From positions 1 through 45,501 of the forward strand of contig CAUTWO010000008.1 in assembly GCA_963542545.1 (NCBI GenBank): DNA of 45,501 nt, read 5' to 3'. Made by a program: the position numbers and the translations under genes. Position 1 is the first letter of the stretch; each line of letters begins with the position of its first letter. Shown in pieces: positions 38,858 through 45,501 of this stretch. The DNA comes from CALISC01 sp963542545. Lineage in GTDB: Bacteria > Bacillota_I > Bacilli_A > Acholeplasmatales > Acholeplasmataceae. The notes beneath the pieces were generated by a model. It did no database searches, was not told the origin of the DNA, and saw nothing but the letters and a program-made list of their open reading frames with translations.

Positions 38858-41437
38858 ATGCTTAATTTTTTAGACGAAGAAAAATTAGATTTAGAACTTA
38901 ACGACGATAATCTTGAAGAAGTTAGCCAGGACGAAGAGCAAGTAGAAGACTTTGAGACTAACCTCACTGATTTTAAAGACGCCAAAGAAGAACCAGTTGA
39001 AATAGTAAGCGAAATTAAAGACTCGTTTCTAGACTACGCAATGTCAGTTATCGTTGACCGAGCACTGCCAGACGTCAGAGACGGGCTTAAACCAGTGCAA
39101 AGAAGAATTCTTTACGCTATGAACGAACTTAACATTTTGCCAGGCTCTGCACACAAAAAATCTGCTCGTATCGTTGGTGAAGTAATTGGTAAGTATCACC
39201 CTCATGGTGACTCATCTGTATACGAAGCGATGGTTAGAATGGCCCAAGACTTTTCGTATTTGTACCCTTTAGTTGATGGACACGGTAACTTTGGTTCGGT
39301 TGACGGAGACGGCGCCGCCGCTATGCGTTATACAGAGGCCAGAATGTCTAAGGTTGCGCTTGACTTAGTCAGAGACCTTGAAAAAGAAACAGTTGACTTT
39401 GCAGATAACTACGACGGTAGCGAAAAAGAACCAAAAGTCTTGCCTGCACGTTTTCCAAATTTACTCGTAAACGGAGTTAAAGGAATTGCAGTCGGTATGG
39501 CAACATCTATTCCTCCGCACAACATGCAAGAGATTCTAGCCGGCACCATAGCCTTGATTGACAATCCTGACCTTCCGCTTACAGATTTGATGAATATCAT
39601 AAAAGGTCCCGACTTTCCAACAGGGGGCGAAATACTTGATTTAAACGGCTTACACCGCGGTTATTTAACCGGACAAGGTCGTGTGGTAATTCGCTCAATC
39701 GTTGACATTAACACTACCAAGAGCGGAAAATCACAGATTATTATTAAAGAAATTCCTTATCTAGTAAACCGTAAATTGTTGATTGAAAAAATCTCCGAAC
39801 TGGTCAAAGAAAAAGTAGTTGACGGAATTGTTGGGATGGCCGATGAGTCTAACCGCAAAGGTACTCGCATAGTTTTGGACTTAAGAAGAGACGTGATTCC
39901 AGAAGTAGTTTTAAATAACTTATATAAATACAGTCAACTGCAGTCTAGTTTCGCAATTAATATGATAGCTCTTGTCAACGGAGTTCCAAAACAACTTGGG
40001 CTTATTCCAATACTTCGCAACTTTATTGAGTTTCAAATTGAATTGTTGATTCGTAAAACAAAGTTTGAATTAAAGAAAGCAGAGGCTAGAATTCACATTA
40101 TAAAAGGGCTTATTAAAGCGCTTTCAGCAATAGACCTTTGCGTTAAACTAATCAAAGAATCCAAGACTCCAGAAATTGCTAAAACTAAATTGATTGAAAA
40201 CCTGGACATTGATGAAGTTCAGGCAAAAGCAATTTTAGCCTTGACCTTGCAAAGACTAACCGGTCTTGAAATTGAAAAAATTCACGAAGAGCACCAAGAA
40301 TTGCTTGCAAAAATTGAGTACTACAACTTAATTTTAAGCAGTTCAGATAAACAAAAAGAAATCATTAAAGGTGAACTTAGTGAACTAATGACTAAATACA
40401 ACAAGCCGCGTAAGTCTATTTTGAACTTCTCAACTTCGCTTGACATTGAAAACGAAGACTTAATTCCGCGCCGTGACGTGATTATTACAGTTACCGAAAA
40501 TGGCTATGTTAAGCGAATAGACGCAGATCAGTATAGAGTGCAATCTAGAGGTGGAGTTGGAGCAAGTGGAATTAAGGTCAATGAAGATGATAAAGTCCAA
40601 GTGATTTTAAAAACCAACTCACACGACCAAATTTTAATCTTTACTAATTTTGGGCGTGTATATCAACTAAAAGCCTTTAAAATCCCTGAAGCCTCAAAAC
40701 AAGGCAAAGGGCTGCCTTTAGTTAATCTAATTGACTTTCAAGAAAACGAACATTTTCAATGTATTACTAATTTAGCCCCAGATTTAGAAAACGGATATTT
40801 ATTTTTCTTAACTAAAGGCGGAAAGATTAAAAAGACACCGGACAGTGAGTTTAGCCGAGTTAATGCAAACGGAAAAAAAGCCATTCAGTTGGTTGAAGAC
40901 GATGAACTACTGCAAGCTGCGCACTTTGAAGGCAATCCTTTTATTATGATTGCCACCAAACAAGGTCAAGCCTTGAAATTTAAGTCTGATACTCTTCGTT
41001 CACTCGGCCGTGCATCTCAAGGCGTACGTTCAATTACTTTAGCAGATGATGATGAAATCATTGGCTGTTCTATCGTTAAAGATGATGAAACCGATGTTTT
41101 AGTAATATCAGAACTTGGCCTTGGTAAGCGAACTCAAGCAAAAGAGTACCGCACAACTTCGCGAGTTGGCAAAGGTGTGAAGACCATGAAAATCACCGAA
41201 AAAACCGGTAGTCTAGTTGCGCTGATTGTTGCAACTGACCAACAAGACTTAATTGCTTCAACTAATTTAGGTGTAGTAATTAGAACTCCTATTGTCGAGA
41301 TTTCCAGAACTTCTCGCAACACCCAAGGCGTTAAAATTATCAAACCAGCAGAAGGCTCAAAGGTGCAAACTATTACTTTAGATGAGTCTTTCCAAGAAGC
41401 CGATAAATTGCCTCAAAGCGAGACAGAAAGCGAGTAA
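38858..41437 (+). CDS. gyrA: DNA gyrase subunit A, with acidic N-terminal extension
   Basis: Cleavage-rejoining subunit of gyrase, 859 residues. The catalytic Tyr is Y158 in AAMRYTEAR, where E. coli has Y122, so about 36 residues are added at the start. This extension (residues 1-45, many Asp/Glu, such as LDEEKLDLELNDDNLEE) is unusual. The core begins VEIVSEIKDSFLDYAMSVIV. The resistance-determining positions read HPHGDSSVYEAMVR (Ser and Glu, susceptible type). The C-terminal beta-pinwheel is present, with the GyrA box as SRGGVGASGIK. AAAGGAGC lies before the ATG, so this start, not a later one, is used. Identity is certain; the role of the extension is unknown. Confidence 0.97.
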   Translation: MLNFLDEEKLDLELNDDNLEEVSQDEEQVEDFETNLTDFKDAKEEPVEIVSEIKDSFLDYAMSVIVDRALPDVRDGLKPVQRRILYAMNELNILPGSAHKKSARIVGEVIGKYHPHGDSSVYEAMVRMAQDFSYLYPLVDGHGNFGSVDGDGAAAMRYTEARMSKVALDLVRDLEKETVDFADNYDGSEKEPKVLPARFPNLLVNGVKGIAVGMATSIPPHNMQEILAGTIALIDNPDLPLTDLMNIIKGPDFPTGGEILDLNGLHRGYLTGQGRVVIRSIVDINTTKSGKSQIIIKEIPYLVNRKLLIEKISELVKEKVVDGIVGMADESNRKGTRIVLDLRRDVIPEVVLNNLYKYSQLQSSFAINMIALVNGVPKQLGLIPILRNFIEFQIELLIRKTKFELKKAEARIHIIKGLIKALSAIDLCVKLIKESKTPEIAKTKLIENLDIDEVQAKAILALTLQRLTGLEIEKIHEEHQELLAKIEYYNLILSSSDKQKEIIKGELSELMTKYNKPRKSILNFSTSLDIENEDLIPRRDVIITVTENGYVKRIDADQYRVQSRGGVGASGIKVNEDDKVQVILKTNSHDQILIFTNFGRVYQLKAFKIPEASKQGKGLPLVNLIDFQENEHFQCITNLAPDLENGYLFFLTKGGKIKKTPDSEFSRVNANGKKAIQLVEDDELLQAAHFEGNPFIMIATKQGQALKFKSDTLRSLGRASQGVRSITLADDDEIIGCSIVKDDETDVLVISELGLGKRTQAKEYRTTSRVGKGVKTMKITEKTGSLVALIVATDQQDLIASTNLGVVIRTPIVEISRTSRNTQGVKIIKPAEGSKVQTITLDESFQEADKLPQSETESE

Positions 41438-41443
41438 GCATAG

Positions 41444-42724
41444 ATGTTTGATCTAAATTATTTACAAAAAAACTTTAAAAAAGTTCAAACCAAGTTAGCC
41501 TTAAGACCTAACTTCAATAAAGAAGAGTTTGCCAAACTACCTAAACTAATCTCAAACAAACGAAAAGTCCAAGCAGAGATCGACAACTTAAGAGCCAAAA
41601 AAAATGCACTAACCGCACAAATCCCTGAACTTAAAAAACAGGGCAAAGACATTTCTTTGGTGTTAGCCGAAAGTAAAGAGTGCGGCGAGAAAATTGCCAC
41701 GCTTACTCAAAACTTTGAAGTTGTTTCTAAGGAACTTGAAGACTTGATTTTAGACCTGCCAAATATTCCTGACAGCGAAGTAACCTTTGGTAAAGACGAA
41801 AATGAAAATACTGTAATTAAAACTTATCTAGAACCTACAAAGTTTGATTTTAACCCGATAGATCATGTTGCTTTAAATGAGCGACTAGGCCTGTTTGACT
41901 TTGAGCGAGCGGGTAAAGTTGCAGGGGCTAGATTTGTCTATGACATCGGACTTGGTGCGAGACTAGAGCGAGCGCTAATTTCGTTTATGCTAGACCTGCA
42001 TTCTAAACGTGGCTACACTGAGTGTATTCCACCTTACTTGGTGTCAAAAGACTCAATGTATGCAACTGGTAAGTTCCCTAAGTTTATGTCAGAGGCTTAC
42101 CGCATTGAAGATACTGAACTTTATTTAAACCCGACTGCAGAAATTCCAATGATTGATATGTATAGAAATGAAATTTTGGATTTTGGTGTTTTACCACTTA
42201 AGTACTGCGCCTACTCAACTGCTTTCAGACCAGAAGCAGGAGCTGCTGGCAAAGACACAAAGGGTCTAATTCGTCAGCATCAATTTCACAAAGTTGAACT
42301 AATTGCTTTCACTAAACCAGAAGAAAGTAAAAAAGAACTTAAGAAAATGTTAAAAGAAGCAGAGCTAGTTTTGCAAAAACTTGAGTTGCCTTACCGAGTT
42401 GTTAGATTGTGCTCAGGTGATTTAGGTCATTCTATGTCATTAACTTACGACATTGAAGTTTGGCTGCCCGGACAAAACAAATATAGAGAAATCTCTTCTG
42501 TATCAACTGCCAATGACTATCAAGCAAGACGCGCTAATATTCGTTTTAAACGCACAAAAGACGCGAAAACTGAGTTCGTGCATACATTAAACGGTTCAGG
42601 TGTGGCAGTTGGTAGATGCGCGATTGCTATAATTGAAAACTACCAACAAGCAGATGGCTCAATTTTAATCCCTAAAGTATTGCAAAAATATATTGGAGTT
42701 AAAGAAATTAAACCAATAAAATAA
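41444..42724 (+). CDS. serS: Seryl-tRNA synthetase
   Basis: Charges tRNA-Ser; class IIa synthetase of 426 residues. The N-terminal long coiled coil (residues 25-105) binds the tRNA. Motif 2 is TAFRPEAGAAGKDTKGLIRQH and the motif 3 region is LNGSGVAVGRCAIAIIE with YREISSVSTANDYQARR before it. It lies 6 bases after gyrA with only a weak ribosome-binding site and ends the gyrB-gyrA-serS unit; a dnaA-dnaN-gyrB-gyrA-serS order is common in the Bacilli. No T-box. Confidence 0.98.
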   Translation: MFDLNYLQKNFKKVQTKLALRPNFNKEEFAKLPKLISNKRKVQAEIDNLRAKKNALTAQIPELKKQGKDISLVLAESKECGEKIATLTQNFEVVSKELEDLILDLPNIPDSEVTFGKDENENTVIKTYLEPTKFDFNPIDHVALNERLGLFDFERAGKVAGARFVYDIGLGARLERALISFMLDLHSKRGYTECIPPYLVSKDSMYATGKFPKFMSEAYRIEDTELYLNPTAEIPMIDMYRNEILDFGVLPLKYCAYSTAFRPEAGAAGKDTKGLIRQHQFHKVELIAFTKPEESKKELKKMLKEAELVLQKLELPYRVVRLCSGDLGHSMSLTYDIEVWLPGQNKYREISSVSTANDYQARRANIRFKRTKDAKTEFVHTLNGSGVAVGRCAIAIIENYQQADGSILIPKVLQKYIGVKEIKPIK

Positions 42725-42753
42725 AAAAGAAAGTCTATTTCAGACTTTCTTTT
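42725..42753. terminator. Bidirectional terminator between serS and hit
   Basis: AAAAGAAAGTCT and AGACTTTCTTTT form a perfect 12-bp stem with loop ATTTC; the stop codon of the minus-strand HIT gene lies in it. Confidence 0.9.
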
Positions 42754-43139
42754 AATAAATGTTCAGTTTCTTTAAAATCAATAGATTCAATTTCAAAGCG
42801 TTGAGTTTTAAACTCAAGACCAGTATATCTTGGAATCACGTGAATGTGGAAATGCATCACCTGTTGATTTGCTAACTTGCCTGCGTTTGTATAGATATTT
42901 ACACCTTTAGCACCTAAAGCAGTTTGCATACTTTGTGCGATTTTTTGGCTAACTTTAGTTAAGTGCATCAAGGTTTCTGCGTCTACATCTAAAAAATTAC
43001 ATGCATATTTCTTTGGTATTACTAGAGTGTGTCCCCTACTTAGTGGATTGATATCTAGAAAAGCCAAACACAATTCATCTTCATACACTATGTTTGCAGG
43101 AATTTCTCTATTGATTATTTTACTAAAAATTGTTTCCAT
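42735..43139 (-). CDS. HIT family nucleotide-binding hydrolase
   Basis: A 134-residue histidine-triad protein of the HinT/Hit group, which cleaves AMP-linked amines or related nucleotides. ETIFSKIINREIPANIVYED, FLDINPLSRGHTLVIPKKY and the triad HFHIHVIPRY are all present and the length is typical. It is a lone minus-strand gene between two plus-strand units, head-on to replication. AACGAGGTAAT supplies the ribosome-binding site. Confidence 0.94.
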   Translation of the reverse strand: METIFSKIINREIPANIVYEDELCLAFLDINPLSRGHTLVIPKKYACNFLDVDAETLMHLTKVSQKIAQSMQTALGAKGVNIYTNAGKLANQQVMHFHIHVIPRYTGLEFKTQRFEIESIDFKETEHLLKESLK

Positions 43140-43187
43140 TATTACCTCGTTTTTTAAAAATTATACTAAATTCAGAAAGGAGTTGCA

Positions 43188-44273
43188 ATGAAAGACAGAG
43201 TTATAGTAGACCCGATTTATGGCTACGTTATTTTAAAAGAAGACATCATTAAGCGCTTAGTTGACACTAAATTTTTTCAAAGGTTGCGCCGTATTTATCA
43301 GATGGGCAATTCCTTTTTTGTATTTCCTTCCGCTGTACACACTAGATTTTCACATTGCCTTGGGGTTTATGAACTTGCAAGACAAATTTGTGAAAAACTG
43401 CCAATTTCTAAAAGAGACCAACTAATTTTAATGGTGTCTGCATTACTTCATGACATCGGACATGGTCCTTTTTCACATTTGTATGATAGTCTAGTTAAAG
43501 GAGTTCACGAATTAAGAGGTGCTTATATTATTGCAAACGATCCCGAGATTAGCGGTATTTTAAATGAAGTTGACAAAGAGTTTGTCAAAGACATTTGCTC
43601 AGTCTTAACAAAAGACAAACGATTTCCTTTACTTGAATCTATACTATCTAGTCAACTAGATATTGACAGACTAGACTACTTAAAAAGAGATGCGTATTTT
43701 GCTGCAGTTAAAACTGGCGACATAGACTCAACTAAACTAATTAACTGTCTAACTGTACACGACGGTAAATTATGCTTTAAAGAAAGCGCAGTATACGCAA
43801 TTGAAAATTATTTAATTTCTCGCTATCACATGTATATGCAGGTGTATCTACACCCTAGCGTAATTGGGCGAGATTTTAATTTAATAGAGATTTTTAAAGA
43901 CATCGAAAGTGTTCATGACCCTCTACTTAAAAAAGTTTTAAAATCACCTAACAACCCTGATTTAGAATTATTTTTAAATTTAGACGATGCATATTTTTTA
44001 ACTTATTTTAAACAACTTAGCAAATGTAATTCGCCAGTCGCTAAGTTAGCAAGTGAATTCATATATCGCCAAAACTGGCAACCAAAAGAATTCACTGGTG
44101 AAAAACCAAATGGTGCAATTTGGGAACTTAAAAAACAAATTTATGATTTTCAAAGAGAACCTATTTTACTTTTAACTCAAGATAAGCGAATAATTAAACT
44201 ACAAGACTACTCAGATTTTGTTTCAAACTTAGCAAAACGCGCAAAAGTTGTAAAACAATATACTTGGGGTTAA
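43188..44273 (+). CDS. HD-domain phosphohydrolase (YwfO/dGTPase-like)
   Basis: A 361-residue metal-dependent HD phosphohydrolase. The H...HD...D set is visible: His in HTRFSHCLGVYELA, HD in SALLHDIGHGPFSH and Asp in SSQLDIDRLDYLKRDAYF. MKDRVIVDPIYGYV is typical of the YwfO/SAMHD-like clade, which hydrolyses dNTPs; the substrate here is an inference. AAAGGAG lies 6-7 bases before the ATG. It precedes rnmV and rsmA, with overlap or near-overlap. Confidence 0.88.
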   Translation: MKDRVIVDPIYGYVILKEDIIKRLVDTKFFQRLRRIYQMGNSFFVFPSAVHTRFSHCLGVYELARQICEKLPISKRDQLILMVSALLHDIGHGPFSHLYDSLVKGVHELRGAYIIANDPEISGILNEVDKEFVKDICSVLTKDKRFPLLESILSSQLDIDRLDYLKRDAYFAAVKTGDIDSTKLINCLTVHDGKLCFKESAVYAIENYLISRYHMYMQVYLHPSVIGRDFNLIEIFKDIESVHDPLLKKVLKSPNNPDLELFLNLDDAYFLTYFKQLSKCNSPVAKLASEFIYRQNWQPKEFTGEKPNGAIWELKKQIYDFQREPILLLTQDKRIIKLQDYSDFVSNLAKRAKVVKQYTWG

Positions 44274-44275
44274 TA

Positions 44276-44803
44276 ATGCAAGTATTTGTAGTTGAAGGAA
44301 AAAACGATATTAAAGTTGTCAAAAGTGTATTTCCTGAAAGTGTCTGTATTAAAACTAACGGCCTTGGCATTAACAAGACAACTATTGACCAACTCAAAAG
44401 CCTTGAAAAAGACAATGAAATAATTGTAATTACAGATCCTGACAGTGCCGGCACTAAGATTAGAAACATTGTTTTTTCTGAAATCCCTTCTGCGAGTTTT
44501 TTAGATTTACCTAAAGACAAATGTATTAAAAAGCACAAAGTTGGGCTCGAAAACCTATCTAAAGAAGATTTCTTAAAAATACTAAACACTGGTAAATTGC
44601 TTAACAAGGCTGTTTTAAAGTGTAATAACTTTTCTTTATCAGATTTATTAGAACTAAAATTAACTGGTCCTGATTGCAGAGTAAACAAAAGTAAACTACA
44701 CTCCCTGCTTGGTATTTATCACTTCAATACAAAGCAACTTCTGAATTTCTTAAATAATTCAAATTACTCAAAGCAACAATTAAAAGAGGTTTTAAATGCA
44801 TAA
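44276..44803 (+). CDS. rnmV: Ribonuclease M5
   Basis: Matures 5S rRNA in firmicutes by cutting both sides. A 175-residue protein with a TOPRIM domain (VFVVEGKNDIKVVKSVFP and the ITDPDSAGTKIRNIV metal motif), then KHKVGLENLSKEDFLKIL and the C-terminal domain that reads ELKLTGPDCRVNKSKL. The start is set at MQVFVVEGKND; a start 4 codons earlier overlaps the HD gene. rnmV-rsmA is a conserved pair. Confidence 0.94.
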   Translation: MQVFVVEGKNDIKVVKSVFPESVCIKTNGLGINKTTIDQLKSLEKDNEIIVITDPDSAGTKIRNIVFSEIPSASFLDLPKDKCIKKHKVGLENLSKEDFLKILNTGKLLNKAVLKCNNFSLSDLLELKLTGPDCRVNKSKLHSLLGIYHFNTKQLLNFLNNSNYSKQQLKEVLNA

Positions 44804-45501
44804 GTTCAAAAAACATTTTGGTCAAAACTTCCTAAATGATTTAAACATTTTAAACAAAATAGATGCCGAAGTTAGACCTGATTTAAATATTTTAGAAGTT
44901 GGACCAGGAGAAGGCGCGCTTACCAAAATTCTTTTAAAAAAATCAAAATCAGTCTTTTCTGTAGAAATAGACAAAGAGCTGGCAGTGAAACTAACAAACC
45001 TTAAAAATCAGTACAAAAACTTTAATTTCGTTATCGCCGATTTTCTTGAATATAGCCTTACTGGGCAAAATTACGATATTGTGATTGGCAATATTCCCTA
45101 CTATATATCTTCAGACATAATCTTTAAAATCATCAATAGCCAGGTTTTTGAATTTATCTTAATGGTTCAAAAAGAATACGCAGATAGACTAGTTGCCAGT
45201 GTTGGTTCTTCAGAATACTCAAAATTAAGCGTTTCAGTTCAAAGTTTCTTTGAAGTTAAAAAAGCATTCACTGTTTCTAAAAACTGCTTCTATCCGGTTC
45301 CAAAAGTAGATAGTGCAGTTGTTTGTTTTCAAGCTAAACAAGCGTTGATTTCAGAAACCCAAAAACAGAAATACTTTGAGTTCTTAAAAACTTGTTTCTT
45401 TTCTAAGCGAAAAACTCTGTTTAATAATTTGCTTAAAACTAAAATTGAAAAACAAGATATTTTAAATGTTTTTAAAGACCTTAAAATCAATCAAAACATC
45501 A
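44796..45501 (+). CDS. rsmA: 16S rRNA dimethyladenosine transferase RsmA (3' end outside window)
   Basis: Dimethylates A1518 and A1519 in helix 45 of 16S rRNA. The frame is open to the window end, giving 235 residues of about 260. The start MHKFKKHFGQNFLND is typical, AGAGG lies 6 bases upstream, and the first 8 bases overlap rnmV. The SAM-binding motif I is LEVGPGEGALTKIL, and the adenine-binding motif IV is IGNIPYYISSDII. FYPVPKVDSAVV is the C-terminal family signature. No frameshift in the visible part. Confidence 0.97.
   Translation, partial: MHKFKKHFGQNFLNDLNILNKIDAEVRPDLNILEVGPGEGALTKILLKKSKSVFSVEIDKELAVKLTNLKNQYKNFNFVIADFLEYSLTGQNYDIVIGNIPYYISSDIIFKIINSQVFEFILMVQKEYADRLVASVGSSEYSKLSVSVQSFFEVKKAFTVSKNCFYPVPKVDSAVVCFQAKQALISETQKQKYFEFLKTCFFSKRKTLFNNLLKTKIEKQDILNVFKDLKINQNI

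Noticed and set aside
1..45501. Use of TGA as Trp (Mycoplasma code)
   Set aside because: TGA ends several intact genes at conserved ends (sufU, rpmG, sufD, the P-type ATPase), and Trp is TGG in conserved positions.
1..45501. CRISPR arrays, IS elements, prophage genes, tRNA or rRNA genes
   Set aside because: No regularly spaced repeats, transposase or phage motifs, or tRNA-like clover-leaf sequences were found on reading both strands.

Overview
The window reads as the replication-origin region of a low-GC bacterium with a reduced genome, most likely from a Mollicutes-related lineage of the Bacilli (Acholeplasma/Izemoplasma/RF39-like). Proteins are lysine-, asparagine- and isoleucine-rich. The core gene order is firmicute. 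Several genes end in TGA while Trp is encoded by TGG, so the standard bacterial code applies and Mycoplasma and Spiroplasma are excluded. The exact taxon is inference.

Left part (1-18.3 kb). The 3' 97% of tuf (EF-Tu) is followed by a convergent glycolytic operon, pgk - XRE/cupin regulator - tpiA (minus strand). A lone helical-repeat HTH regulator (plus) precedes a long, tightly packed plus-strand operon: cysS, a CtpE-like P-type ATPase, rlmB, a sigma-H-like factor, the iron-sulfur assembly genes sufC-sufD-sufS-sufU-sufB, and a small gene resembling the competence activator ComK. A large perfect inverted repeat separates this from rpmG-ispG (L33 and the Fe-S enzyme of the MEP isoprenoid pathway). 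Next is an Abi_2/AbiF-type HEPN RNase gene, preceded by its own promoter and a compact, unusually GC-rich hairpin RNA. This is the best candidate for an unusual system here. Its 3' end carries an apparent one-base frameshift in a run of T.

Middle part (18.3-33.4 kb), mostly minus strand, co-oriented with replication. lacI-tyrS-lipid kinase-trpS is followed by two lipoprotein genes whose promoters each carry a perfect cre-type (LacI/CcpA) operator in different positions. Then come yigZ, a plus-strand pair (small membrane protein, cca), asnS with a membrane-anchored endonuclease I-like nuclease, and the classic rpmH-rnpA-yidC-khpB cluster.

Origin and right part (33.4-45.5 kb). DnaA boxes cluster on both sides of dnaA (a bipartite oriC). 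They are followed by dnaN, an unrecognised 85-residue gene where yaaA/recF usually lie, gyrB, gyrA (with an acidic N-terminal extension) and serS. A minus-strand HIT hydrolase and a plus-strand HD phosphohydrolase - rnmV - rsmA cluster close the window; rsmA runs off the end. No tRNA, rRNA, IS element, prophage or CRISPR array was seen.
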